The position numbers and the translations under genes are program-made. Below, piece by piece: positions 53,194-61,716 of a stretch of DNA of 64,000 nt; position 1 is the stretch's first letter; each line of letters begins with the position of its first letter. Below the pieces are notes generated by a model. It saw nothing but the letters and a program-made list of their open reading frames with translations. It did no database searches and was not told the origin of the DNA. The stretch is from Pontiella sulfatireligans. GTDB taxonomy: Bacteria; Verrucomicrobiota; Kiritimatiellia; Kiritimatiellales; Pontiellaceae. The stretch spans positions 2,091,458 to 2,155,457 of the forward strand of contig NZ_CAAHFH010000002.1 of the NCBI RefSeq assembly GCF_900890705.1, read 5' to 3'.

Positions 53194-53433
53194 CTATATT
53201 TTGTATTTCCGGTAGATTTCCTGACGCACGGGGCACATGCACATGAAGGCGCTTCCGAATGAATGCTGGTAGGGGCAGCCCGTGGTTTCCCGGTCTTTTG
53301 TGAAGAAGACTTTTCCGTTCACGGTTTCGTTGATTGCACAATGCGGCAGGCCGCCGTCCGTTTGGCAAACATGGTTGTGTTTGCATTTGCCGGCGGCGTT
53401 CAGTGTTTCGGTTTTAACAGCGAGTTTCATCAA
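53194..53433 (-). CDS. Small six-cysteine protein, unknown function
   Basis: 79 residues with Cys in the pattern CKHNHVC...C...C...CMC, plus several His. This suggests a metal or Fe-S site. No signal peptide. Its stop abuts the rtcB stop. Not recognised. The following gap (53434-53633) shows nothing beyond the hisH ribosome site. Confidence 0.55.
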   Translation of the reverse strand: MMKLAVKTETLNAAGKCKHNHVCQTDGGLPHCAINETVNGKVFFTKDRETTGCPYQHSFGSAFMCMCPVRQEIYRKYKI

Positions 53434-53633
53434 GCCTTCCTTGATTGGACGTGTTGAACACTATTGTTCTGGACAGTATGACGCCATTCAAAAAAGAAAA
53501 GTAAATTAGCATAAAGTACTACTAACATAAAATATTTGTCTGCAGGTTGCTGTCTGGCATTTGCTGCGTTTTTATATTCCCATGCTTAACGTCGCCGCTA
53601 AACTACCGGCTCGAATTGACAAGGATTGGAACA

Positions 53634-54254
53634 ATGATCGGCATAATCGACTATGGCATGGGCAATCTCGGAAGCGTGACAAACGCCTTCCGGTTTCTGG
53701 AACTCGACGCAAAGATTGTTGCGCGGAAGGAGGAAATGGATGCCTGTCGCGCGTTGATACTGCCGGGCGTCGGCGCCTTTGGCGACTGCATGAGCCATCT
53801 GGTCGAGCACGGCTTTGTGGATGCCGTTGAAGACTGGGTGAAAGGCGGCAAGCCGTTGATGGGCATTTGTCTTGGGCTTCAGGCGCTCTTCGAAAGCTCG
53901 GAGGAATCGCCCGGCGTTGCTGGACTCGGAATCTTTCCCGGGATGGTGAAGCGTTTCGATCTTCCCAAGGAGTTGAAGGTGCCGCAGATCGGGTGGAACC
54001 GCATGGAGGAAACCCTCCCGGAGTGCCCGATGTTCGACGGCATCGAGAATGGTTCGTTCTTCTATCTTGTTCACTCTTACTATGTTTGCCCAGACGACCC
54101 TGCGATCGTGGCGGGGAAAACAGATTACGGCTTCGAATATTGCACCAGCGTTTGGAAAGACAATGTTTTCGCCACACAGTTCCACCCCGAGAAATCGCAG
54201 GCGGCTGGGTTGCGCATGCTCCGCAATTTCTGGAACTGGGCAGAGGTACAGTAG
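53634..54254 (+). CDS. hisH: Imidazole glycerol phosphate synthase glutaminase subunit
   Basis: This 206-residue class-I glutaminase supplies ammonia to HisF. The nucleophile is 'GICLGLQALFESS', with catalytic His/Glu in 'ATQFHPEKSQ'. 'IGIIDYGMGNLGSVTNAF' and 'LPGVGAFGDCM' complete the family pattern. ATG 53634 follows AAGGATTGGAACA; the longer upstream frame lacks homology. hisF is not in the window. Confidence 0.95.
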   Translation: MIGIIDYGMGNLGSVTNAFRFLELDAKIVARKEEMDACRALILPGVGAFGDCMSHLVEHGFVDAVEDWVKGGKPLMGICLGLQALFESSEESPGVAGLGIFPGMVKRFDLPKELKVPQIGWNRMEETLPECPMFDGIENGSFFYLVHSYYVCPDDPAIVAGKTDYGFEYCTSVWKDNVFATQFHPEKSQAAGLRMLRNFWNWAEVQ

Positions 54255-54339
54255 GGCGTTGCTCAAATTGCGTTGATTTTAAACGTGTTACTCCCTCCGC
54301 ACCTGCTATCTTTTCTGAAATTTTGCAAACGAGGTAGTC

Positions 54340-55788
54340 ATGAATCTAAAGAATCGCATCTTGGTCATTCTTACTGTCGCATCGGCCGCATCGGCTGTGG
54401 TTACCGGAGCCATACTGACCTTTCTGGTTCAGCTTTTCGGGGAGGTTACTCTCGACGGCATCATCGGCTCCAAGGTAACGGCGATTGCCATCGGCCTGTT
54501 TATGTTTGCCGGGTTGCTGATCATCGCCCTGCTGACTTTACTGCTCAATAAGAAGGCGATCGTTCCTGCGGTGGAGAGAAACCTGCTTGAAAACGAACGG
54601 GCCATGCTGACCGAACAACTCCACCACTCCCAGAAAATGGAAGCGGTCGGCCGACTGGCGGGCAGCATTGCGCACGACTTCAACAACCTGCTCACGATCA
54701 TTGATGGCTATTCCAGCCTTATTATTTCCGATCCCAAATCCGAAGAAACCGCCCAAAACGCGAAGGAAGTGGTCGAGGCCGCGCGCAAGGCCTCATTCAT
54801 CACCCGCAAGCTGCTGAGCTTCAGTCAAAAGGAACAGATCGAACCGATGCTGGTCGATCTCAACGTTTCGCTGCAGGACATCGATAAGATGCTTTCGCGC
54901 CTGGTCGGTGAACGGGTGGCCTTGATCACCAAGCCCCATTTCGAGCCGGTTCATGTCCTCACGGATCCGGTTCAGCTGGGGCAGGTGCTCATGAATCTCG
55001 CCGTCAACGCGCGCGACGCCATGCCCAACGGCGGCCGGATTACCATCAAGGTCGCGAGCCGGCAGATTAACGATGGTCAGTGCAGCAAACCCTGCAACAT
55101 TCCGCCGGGCGAATTTGCTGAAATCAGCGTGAGCGACACGGGGCAGGGCATCGAGCCGGAAGTCATGGGAAAAATGTTTGAAGCGTTCTTCACCACCAAG
55201 GAGCGGGACAAGGGAACGGGGCTCGGCCTGTCTATTGTTAAAGGCATCATGAAGCAGAATGACGGCTTCATCGATGTCCAGAGCAAGGTCGGCGGCGGCA
55301 CCACGTTTTTCCTCTACCTGCCGGCCGGCGATCTTAATATCCCGGAAGAAATCGACGAAGAGTCCGAAGTGGCGGCCAATCCGGTTTCTGAACAAGAAAA
55401 AACGGGAACGCCCGCAGAAGCAGGAAGCGTAACCATCCTGCTTGTTGAGGACGACCCGATGATTCGCACGCTGGTTGCCCAGACGCTGAAAGCACAGGAC
55501 TATACTGTACTGGAGGCCGACGAGGGCTGGGAGGGCGTCAAAGTGGCCCGCCAGCACAAGGGCAAGATCGACCTGCTGTTTACCGACGTCGTCATGCCCG
55601 GACTTGGCGGCGCGGAGCTGGCCATCGCCGCGCAGGAGCTTTATCCCAAAATCAAGGTGCTCTTCATGTCTGGCTACTCCTGCTCGCAGCTCGAAGAAGA
55701 AGGAGTTCCGCCCGGTGCCGCCGTGCTCGAAAAGCCCTTCACGCCCGACAAGGTGATTTCCAAAGTGCGGAATCTGCTCAGCAGCTAG
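54340..55788 (+). CDS. Hybrid sensor histidine kinase with receiver domain
   Basis: This 482-residue protein has two N-terminal helices (about 8-33, 46-70) with almost no periplasmic domain, then a HisKA domain with His112 (GSIAHDFNNLL). The ATPase N/G boxes are 'NLAVNARDAMPNGG', 'VSDTGQGI' and 'GTGLGLSIV'. The C-terminal receiver has Asp416 ('LLFTDVVMPG'). NtrB-like hybrid kinase. There is no separate response regulator next to it, so output may be through phosphorelay elsewhere. Its last four bases overlap the end of batE on the other strand. Confidence 0.93.
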   Translation: MNLKNRILVILTVASAASAVVTGAILTFLVQLFGEVTLDGIIGSKVTAIAIGLFMFAGLLIIALLTLLLNKKAIVPAVERNLLENERAMLTEQLHHSQKMEAVGRLAGSIAHDFNNLLTIIDGYSSLIISDPKSEETAQNAKEVVEAARKASFITRKLLSFSQKEQIEPMLVDLNVSLQDIDKMLSRLVGERVALITKPHFEPVHVLTDPVQLGQVLMNLAVNARDAMPNGGRITIKVASRQINDGQCSKPCNIPPGEFAEISVSDTGQGIEPEVMGKMFEAFFTTKERDKGTGLGLSIVKGIMKQNDGFIDVQSKVGGGTTFFLYLPAGDLNIPEEIDEESEVAANPVSEQEKTGTPAEAGSVTILLVEDDPMIRTLVAQTLKAQDYTVLEADEGWEGVKVARQHKGKIDLLFTDVVMPGLGGAELAIAAQELYPKIKVLFMSGYSCSQLEEEGVPPGAAVLEKPFTPDKVISKVRNLLSS

Positions 55789-56627
55789 GGCAATGCGACG
55801 CTTTCCGCTGCGGCCGAAGAAATCCAGCAGGTCTGGCCGTCGGCCAGGCGGATGTGCCGCCATGGGCCCCGGACTTCCAAGGTTTGGAACTCGGAGCCGG
55901 AATGGAGCGGTTCCAGAAAGGCCGGCGCATACATATCGCCGTCGCCTTTGCGCGCCAGCACCTCGTTGGCGGTAATCACGCCGGGCGTCGCTTTTTTCTC
56001 TTGGATATATTCGGTGAGCAGCGAAGCCAGCAGTACGACCGACAAGACCGCGGTAACGGCCAGGGTTATGCCCGCCTCCTTCTTCGTCGAATGTCGGGCC
56101 CAAAGCCATGCGCCCCAAAACAACATCCAGACGAAGGCAAACAGCCACCACCGCAGCGCGGTCGAGCTCTTGAAGTGCCAGCCCAGCAGCTTGGCGGCCA
56201 ACGGATGCGGTTCTTTTTCCGGAATCAAGTCGGTGCGCAGTTCGAGCGCGGAGGAAAGATTGTGCTTCAGGTCGGCATTGTTCGGCAGATACTGCTCCGC
56301 CCGGCGGTAGTTCAAAATGGCCCGGCCCACATCGCCCGCCATAAACCAGTTGTTGCCCAGCGTATAGAAGAGCTGTTCGTTGCGGACGCCCTCTTCCGTC
56401 ACGAGGTACTCAAACTGCCTGGCGGCTTCGGCATACATGGCTGAATTCGTAGCCGCGCGGAACATGCCGTTCGCTTTCTCCAAGGTTTGGAGCTGGTAGT
56501 CGCTTCCTAGGGCTGGCATCGCGGCCACTAGCAGGAGCAGCTTAAAACTTAAAACCTGACGCGAAGCGAGGCTGGCGGAACGACAGCAACGACCGAAGGG
56601 AATGGCAAACTTAAAACTCATCTTCAT
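55785..56627 (-). CDS. batE: BatE-like protein (TPR + transmembrane + SH3-like)
   Basis: 280 residues. After a signal segment come TPR-like repeats (about 40-130: 'LFYTLGNNWFMAGDVGRAILNYRRAEQYLP'), two helices (about 155-205) and a C-terminal SH3-like domain ('WRHIRLADGQTCWIS'). The ATG overlaps the batD stop (ATGA). It is the last gene of the bat cluster, thought in related organisms to act in envelope or oxygen tolerance. The N-terminus is odd: SFK is repeated 23 codons apart, as if 69 bases had been inserted inside the signal peptide. Confidence 0.82.
   Translation of the reverse strand: MKMSFKFAIPFGRCCRSASLASRQVLSFKLLLLVAAMPALGSDYQLQTLEKANGMFRAATNSAMYAEAARQFEYLVTEEGVRNEQLFYTLGNNWFMAGDVGRAILNYRRAEQYLPNNADLKHNLSSALELRTDLIPEKEPHPLAAKLLGWHFKSSTALRWWLFAFVWMLFWGAWLWARHSTKKEAGITLAVTAVLSVVLLASLLTEYIQEKKATPGVITANEVLARKGDGDMYAPAFLEPLHSGSEFQTLEVRGPWRHIRLADGQTCWISSAAAESVALP
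56541..56618 (-). repeat. 69-bp in-frame duplication/insertion in the batE signal peptide
   Basis: The 9-mer AGTTTTAAG occurs in frame at 56618-56610 and 56549-56541 (minus strand), exactly 69 bases apart. Removing one copy plus the insert leaves MKMSFKLLLLVAAMPALG, an ordinary signal peptide. The insert is GC-rich with CTTCGGTCGTTGCTGTCG-like repeats, and its end is a doubled GTTTTAA heptad. Confidence 0.6.
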
Positions 56628-58477
56628 TTGAGCGTTTTCTCCACATTCTTGATGACTTGGACGGCGTCGTGGACGATTTTCTTGGTGTTGGCCTTTTCGT
56701 CAAATCCGTGGGTGAACCGGTAGGCCTCGCAAACCATGAACAGCTCCCGAAGCTTATCGATTGTTTCGTTTTGGGTGTCCGCTTCTTCGAGTTTTGCAAC
56801 GGCATCGCGGAACGAGAGGGCGCCGGGGGTCAGATGCAGGCGGTCGCCGAGGTAGGCGCGCAAAACCCGGTCGAGATCCTCGTAGATCTCGCTCTTCATG
56901 GAATGGCTATGAACAATGTGCGCGGCGTTTTTGCGGAACACCTTGTAGGCGCGTGCGGCTTTGGCCGTGCGATGGATGTGGTGCCGTTTTTCGCCAAACA
57001 GCGAAATAAGCGAGTAGCCGCCCGCCAGCAGCGGCGGCAGGAGCAGAAACCCGAGCACGGCAAACGGATGGGCCCAGCCAAACAGGGGAAGCCGGCGGCT
57101 TTCGAGCATGTCCGGATCTTCATAGTTGTGGCGAATGCCTTCTTCAACCGCACGCAGACGGCTTTGGTAGATGCTGCCTCCAAATACGCCGATCTCTTCT
57201 GCAGGCGAAACCTTCAGCGGGATCGGGGCCGACTCCACCGTGATGTAGGCATTTGACGCTGGACTGAAATAGGCCAGCAGGAGGGGCGGAACCTCGGTGT
57301 TGCTCGTTGAAAGCGGACGGATCGTCTGTGTGTAGATTTTAGATTTACCTTCGCGGCGCGGCAGCGAGCGGTCCGACGGAATCTCGAAATGGTTGACCAA
57401 GCGGGGCTGGTAGCGCAGCGGTTGGAAGAAAATGCTTTCCATATATTCCTGCGCAGTGATCGTGATCGTCAGCGTGACCGGTTCGCCCACGCGCACGTTG
57501 GTCGGCTCGGCGTCTACGAGAATAGTGAAGTCGCCGACCATGCCGTTAAAGAGGTCGGGGCGCCCTTCGAGCGGCAGGGGTTTGACTTCCAGTTCGAGCG
57601 GTGCGGATTCGGTGTAGATGCGCGTCCAGCTGCCGCCTGTTACGTTTTGGTCGAAAAAGGTGTTGTCGAAGTAGGACGGATATTGAAACGCCGAGCGCTG
57701 GCCCTGCTTGCTCTTCGGATCCTTTTCCTTCTCCGCGGCGCAGAGCAGGGTGGCGGGCTGGATCAGGAGCGTGCCGCTGTGCTTTGGAACCAGCAGCTTG
57801 CTGAACGAGAGCGACTGGTGTTGGGTTGCTTCTGCCTTGTAGCTGTTGCGCGTGGCCAGCACGCGGGTGCCGTGCACGGGAAGGCCGGTGCTCTGGGCAT
57901 TGTTTTCCTTTTTCGGTTCGTACAGTTCCAACGTTTGGAAGCGCTTGTCGTTCAGAATCGGAAAGTGCAGATCAACGGCTTTGATTGCGCCGAACTGGTA
58001 GGTGCTGTCCCAAACGGCGGTCAGCAAAACGGGCTCGCTGAGATAAACCGACGGCTTGGAAAGCTTCAGTTCAAGCTTCATCCGGTCGGTGGCTTCCGGC
58101 TTGTTGGCTTTGATGCCGATGGGCGAGGTGGTCAACCCGCCCAGCCGCAGCGCCGGAATCTGCAGCTCGCCCTCGCGCTTGGCCCGCAGGGCGTAGCGGT
58201 AGAGCCAGGTGTTGGTTGCGCTCGTTGTTTTTCCAGCATCGAGCACGGTGGCGTTGAAGTCCGCCAAGCCGGTCAGCTGCGGCGCGTCCGGTTTTTCCGC
58301 CGCCTTGACGATAACGTCGAGGTTGAACACCTGCCCGAGGAAAACATTGGTTTCCGTTGCGCTTGCCTGGGCATAAAAGTTGGTTGACGCCTCAGCGGCT
58401 CCAGCTCCCAAGCCAAGCATTGCCGCCAAGCACGCTGTTTTCCATCCATCCATTATTCCACTCTTCCAGGCTTCCAT
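56624..58477 (-). CDS. batD: BatD-like (oxygen-tolerance) membrane protein
   Basis: About 617 residues. Signal peptide around 'TACLAAMLGLGAGAAEAS', then several Ig-like beta domains ('ATETNVFLGQVFNLDVIVKA', 'PTNVRVGEPVTLTITI') and one transmembrane helix near residue 470 ('PFAVLGFLLLPPLLAGGYSLISLFG'). A helical cytoplasmic C-terminus follows. Starts at 58489 (TTG), 58477 (ATG) and 58453 (ATG) are all possible; 58477 is a compromise and the 5' end lies in octad repeats. It follows the TPR gene and overlaps batE by 4 bases. Confidence 0.85.
   Translation of the reverse strand: MEAWKSGIMDGWKTACLAAMLGLGAGAAEASTNFYAQASATETNVFLGQVFNLDVIVKAAEKPDAPQLTGLADFNATVLDAGKTTSATNTWLYRYALRAKREGELQIPALRLGGLTTSPIGIKANKPEATDRMKLELKLSKPSVYLSEPVLLTAVWDSTYQFGAIKAVDLHFPILNDKRFQTLELYEPKKENNAQSTGLPVHGTRVLATRNSYKAEATQHQSLSFSKLLVPKHSGTLLIQPATLLCAAEKEKDPKSKQGQRSAFQYPSYFDNTFFDQNVTGGSWTRIYTESAPLELEVKPLPLEGRPDLFNGMVGDFTILVDAEPTNVRVGEPVTLTITITAQEYMESIFFQPLRYQPRLVNHFEIPSDRSLPRREGKSKIYTQTIRPLSTSNTEVPPLLLAYFSPASNAYITVESAPIPLKVSPAEEIGVFGGSIYQSRLRAVEEGIRHNYEDPDMLESRRLPLFGWAHPFAVLGFLLLPPLLAGGYSLISLFGEKRHHIHRTAKAARAYKVFRKNAAHIVHSHSMKSEIYEDLDRVLRAYLGDRLHLTPGALSFRDAVAKLEEADTQNETIDKLRELFMVCEAYRFTHGFDEKANTKKIVHDAVQVIKNVEKTLK
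58437..58476 (-). repeat. Five tandem octads at the batD 5' end
   Basis: On the minus strand five consecutive 8-mers each begin TGGA (consensus TGGAANNN) and encode the residues between the alternative starts (MEAWKSGIMDGWK). Confidence 0.7.
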
Positions 58478-58482
58478 TCCGC

Positions 58483-59583
58483 TTACCAATCCTTTTCCAC
58501 GGCCTTGTATTCGCCGGCCTTTTTGTCCTTGCGACGCTCCTGATTGCGGATCTCTTCAGCAAGGATGTCCATTTCGGTCTGGTTCGGAGGCGGCACGCCG
58601 CGGATTTCCTCATATTCCGAGAAGTCGCCGAACGGGTCGGCCTCCTCGTACATGTCCGCATCTTCGTCCGACTCCTCGTAGTCCATATCATAGTCCTCGG
58701 AGTCTTCCGAGTCCTCATCCGATTCGCCGTCCTGCTGGTTCGGATCCTCCGGAGCCGAGCCCAGCGCGGCGATCAGTTCCGTCAGCGCGGTTGGCTGGTC
58801 AGGCACCGCCATCGCGTCGGCCGCCAAGACCGTATGGTCGTAGGTTTCTTTCAGCGGACCCGGCATTTTGGTTCCGTCCGGCAGTTCAATGTCTGCGTGC
58901 AGCCCGGAGCCTTCCATCACCTTGGCCAGCTCGCGGGTCTCGTTTTCAAGAATCTGCTGAGGCTCGCCTGTGTTGCTGGTTTCAAGCAACTGGGTCTGGC
59001 GCTCGATGAATTCTTCGAGTTTTTCGCGGATATAGGTGATCAGCTCGTTTTCCTGCTGTTCCTTTTCTTCCTGCTCCCGGATCTGCTCTTCGATGCCGGC
59101 GACAATCAGCTGGGTCATTTCAAGGTTGTAGGCCGCGTCGGAGCGGGCGGCGTCATAATCGAGCGCCATGCGGTAGAACCATGTCGCTTGCTGGCAACAG
59201 CTCACCGCGGCATGCGGATCGGTCTCGCGCAGCCCTTCTCCGGTTTTAACCATGCAGTTGCCAAGGTTGTACCAGCACTGGCTGCGCATCCCATCGGTTT
59301 CGGCCATCGACGCGGCATATTCATACGACGCCACCGCTTCCTCAAAAATTCCGGTGCGGTATTGTGCATTGCCGAGGTTGTAATAAATCTGGGCCGACTC
59401 CGGCGCTTCGGCTACGGCTTCCATATAAATGTTCACTGCATCGTCGAAGCGCTGTTCCGCATACGCCTTGTTCCCCTCCTTAAACAGCTTGGCGGGGTTG
59501 GCCGATGCAGACACCGCGAGCAACAATGCCATGCACAACCAAAGCGACCTTCGACCTTCGACTTTCCAACTTTTGGACCTCAT
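58483..59583 (-). CDS. TPR protein of the bat cluster (BatC-like)
   Basis: 366 residues. The ATG follows GGAGGAAAAAGCG and overlaps the batB stop (ATGA). Signal peptide 'WLCMALLLAVSASA', TPR repeats about 30-170 ('KLFKEGNKAYAEQRFDDAVNIYMEAVAEAPE', 'AQIYYNLGNAQYRTGIFEEAVASYEYA'), a long Glu/Gln-rich helix, and a very acidic tail ('ESDEDSEDSEDYDMDYEESDEDADMYEEADP'-type, about 290-345). Probably a periplasmic scaffold for the VWA proteins. Confidence 0.8.
   Translation of the reverse strand: MRSKSWKVEGRRSLWLCMALLLAVSASANPAKLFKEGNKAYAEQRFDDAVNIYMEAVAEAPESAQIYYNLGNAQYRTGIFEEAVASYEYAASMAETDGMRSQCWYNLGNCMVKTGEGLRETDPHAAVSCCQQATWFYRMALDYDAARSDAAYNLEMTQLIVAGIEEQIREQEEKEQQENELITYIREKLEEFIERQTQLLETSNTGEPQQILENETRELAKVMEGSGLHADIELPDGTKMPGPLKETYDHTVLAADAMAVPDQPTALTELIAALGSAPEDPNQQDGESDEDSEDSEDYDMDYEESDEDADMYEEADPFGDFSEYEEIRGVPPPNQTEMDILAEEIRNQERRKDKKAGEYKAVEKDW
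59545..59579 (-). repeat. Five heptads in the TPR gene signal-peptide region
   Basis: Plus-strand units CGACCTT, CGACCTT, CGACTTT, CCAACTT and TTGGACC follow one another. They encode the n-region (SKSWKVEGRRS) of the TPR protein. Confidence 0.65.
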
Positions 59584-60569
59584 CGCTTTTTCCTCCAACG
59601 GTTGGAAACGAGAAGCACGAGGACGGCGCCGCCGAGGAAGAGGTGGAACTTTTCTTCGAAGCGCTCCATCACCTGCGAGTCGGTTGAAATGCGCTGCGCG
59701 TGTTCCATCACTTGGCGGTAGATGCGCGCGAGATCGAACGGGCCGCTAGCCACGTCAAAGTAAATGCCTTCTTCAACCGACGAGGCCATCCGGCGCAGCG
59801 TTTCGGAATGCAGCTTGGTCCAGATCTCCGTGTTGCCGTCCTTCATGAACGAACGGGCGCCGGTTTCCTCATCCTCTAGGGCGATGCGGCTGCCGCGGGT
59901 GCGGTCGCCGATGCCGATGGCAATCAAGCGTACGCCGACTTCGTCGAGTTTCTTGGCGGCCTCGATCTCGTCGAGCCCTTCAATCATGTCCTCGCCGTCG
60001 GTGATCAGAATCAAGTCCTGCATGCCGGCCTTTTCGGGATCGATCAGCTTATCGACCGTCCGTTCGATGGCGTGGGCAATCATGGTGCCGCCTGCCGCTA
60101 CGCTCTCCGGGGCGGCCTGGCGCAGCGCCATGCGGAAATAGTCGTAGTCGACCGTCAGCGGGCAGCGGATCTCGGCCGAGCCGGCAAACAGCACGAGGCC
60201 GACGCGGTCGCCGGACAGCCCTTCGACGCAGTCGAGAATGGCGGTTTTGGCGTTTTCAAGGCGGTTGGGGTGCATGTCTTCAGCCAGCATGCTGTGCGAA
60301 ACATCGAGCAGGAACACCACATCGCGCCCGGTTTCCTGCAGCTGCTGCTCCTGCAAATCCCACGCTGGGCGGGCGAGGGCCAGTATGACCAGCGCCACCG
60401 CGGCGCAGCAGCTGAACGCTTCCCGCTTGCGGCTCACAAACGCCGCGCCGGCGCCAAACGCGCGAATCGCCTGTTTGCGTTTCACGGCGGCATAGATAAA
60501 GAGTCCGGCCAGCGCCGGCACCAGCCAAAGCCACATGAGCATGCTTGGGTTGTAGAAATGTACTAGCAT
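59580..60569 (-). CDS. batB: BatB-like von Willebrand factor A protein
   Basis: 329 residues. The start at MLVHFYNPSMLMWLW is the first that gives a membrane-inserted N-terminus; upstream in-frame codons lie in repeat DNA. Two N-terminal helices, then a VWA domain with MIDAS 'FLLDVSHSMLAED', 'GGTMI' and 'LILITDGEDM', then a C-terminal helix. Inner-membrane protein with the VWA domain in the periplasm. Overlaps the TPR gene by 4 bases. Confidence 0.9.
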   Translation of the reverse strand: MLVHFYNPSMLMWLWLVPALAGLFIYAAVKRKQAIRAFGAGAAFVSRKREAFSCCAAVALVILALARPAWDLQEQQLQETGRDVVFLLDVSHSMLAEDMHPNRLENAKTAILDCVEGLSGDRVGLVLFAGSAEIRCPLTVDYDYFRMALRQAAPESVAAGGTMIAHAIERTVDKLIDPEKAGMQDLILITDGEDMIEGLDEIEAAKKLDEVGVRLIAIGIGDRTRGSRIALEDEETGARSFMKDGNTEIWTKLHSETLRRMASSVEEGIYFDVASGPFDLARIYRQVMEHAQRISTDSQVMERFEEKFHLFLGGAVLVLLVSNRWRKKR

Positions 60570-60580
60570 GGGCGCACCCC

Positions 60581-60663
60581 TGCGTAATGCGTGATGCGTA
60601 ATGCGTAATATTTCCGCGAAGCAAAGGCTTCCCGGATTACGCAATACGAATTACTCGTTACGT
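60581..60663. repeat. Inverted heptad-array element between batA and batB
   Basis: Four tandem heptads (TGCGTAA-type, one TGCGTGA) at 60581-60608 face four inverse-sense heptads (NTTACNN-type: ATTACGC, AATACGA, ATTACTC, GTTACGT) at 60636-60663. They are separated by a 27-base core that can itself pair (GAAGC/GCTTC). The element fills almost the whole gap between the batA stop and the batB start. Confidence 0.75.
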
Positions 60664-60666
60664 TCC

Positions 60667-61716
60667 TCATGGAATCCTCCTGAGCCAGGTGGAGGTCAGC
60701 AGCGCTTGGCCAACGAGCAGCAGAAGGCCGGCGATGGCGAAGGGCTGGAAGATGTCGGTGTAGGTGTTGTAGCGGGTGGTTTCGATCTCGCTGGTTTCCA
60801 TGGCGTTGATTTCGCTATAGACGTCGCGGAGCGAGGCTTCGTCGGTGGCGCGGCGGTAGACGCCTCCGGTGGTTTCGGCCATCTTCTGCAGAATGCGTTC
60901 CTGCACCAGCGGCTCTTCTTCAATCTGCACGGGGCCTTCCGGCGTCTGGATGGTTTTCATGTCCGGTGGATCGGTGATGGCGATGGTATGCACCCGGATG
61001 CCCCAATATTCAGCGAGCGCGGCGCCTTCCATCGGCAGGTGGCGACCGCAGTTGTTGTTGCCGTCGGTCAGCAGAATGATGACTTTGCTTTGGATCGTAT
61101 AGCCGGCCTCTTCGTCTTCTTCGCTGTAGCGTTCCTCGGCGGTTTTCAGACGGGCGGCGGCCAGGGCGACGGCGTCGCCGAAAGCGGTGCCGTCTTCGTT
61201 CGGGCGCGATTCAATTTCCAGCCCTTGGATGAAAAACAGCAGCGAGTCGTGGCTGAGGGTCAGCGGGCAGACCGTGTCGGCATAGCGCGCAAAAGTGATC
61301 AGGCCAATCAGATCGTTCGGTCGCCCTTCAAGGCTGTCGCCGCCGCCGACAAACTGCTCGACCACCATTTTGGTGACCTCCATGCGGCTCATCGAGGCGT
61401 CGCGGAACGGCATCGAAATATCCATCGAGCTGGAAATGTCGACGACCAGTTCAACTGCGATGCCTTCTTTGGGAATGCCCTGCGTCATGTCCCTAACCTG
61501 CGGGCGGGCGACGGCGAATGCGAGCAGGGTCAGCGCCAGCACCGGCATCCAGAAGAGCAGGGGCATAAAGCGCTGCCGCGTGGTTTGCGGCACTTTCTTA
61601 AACGAGGCCAGCGACGAAAACTGCAACGATGAACCGCTGGCTCTGCGAAAGTGGTTGATCACCATCTTCAGCACCGGCAGCAGGAGCAGCAGGGCCCATG
61701 GAAGCGCTAGTCGCAT
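60667..61716 (-). CDS. batA: BatA-like von Willebrand factor A protein
   Basis: 349 residues with a GGAGG ribosome site. N-terminal helices, VWA domain with MIDAS 'ELVVDISSSMDIS', 'TAFGDAVALAAARL' and 'VIILLTDGNNNCG', then a C-terminal helix 'FAIAGLLLLVGQALL'. Its 5' end overlaps the preceding batX frame by 10 bases. Family role: envelope/aerotolerance complex with BatB, TPR, BatD and BatE. Confidence 0.9.
   Translation of the reverse strand: MRLALPWALLLLLPVLKMVINHFRRASGSSLQFSSLASFKKVPQTTRQRFMPLLFWMPVLALTLLAFAVARPQVRDMTQGIPKEGIAVELVVDISSSMDISMPFRDASMSRMEVTKMVVEQFVGGGDSLEGRPNDLIGLITFARYADTVCPLTLSHDSLLFFIQGLEIESRPNEDGTAFGDAVALAAARLKTAEERYSEEDEEAGYTIQSKVIILLTDGNNNCGRHLPMEGAALAEYWGIRVHTIAITDPPDMKTIQTPEGPVQIEEEPLVQERILQKMAETTGGVYRRATDEASLRDVYSEINAMETSEIETTRYNTYTDIFQPFAIAGLLLLVGQALLTSTWLRRIP

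Noticed and set aside
58357..59721. 454-codon plus-strand open frame over batD/TPR genes
   Set aside because: Low-complexity Phe/Leu/Arg-rich translation typical of the complement of acidic coding sequence.
60581..60663. CRISPR-like repeat array
   Set aside because: Units are 7 bases long with no spacers and change sense in the middle; not a CRISPR array.
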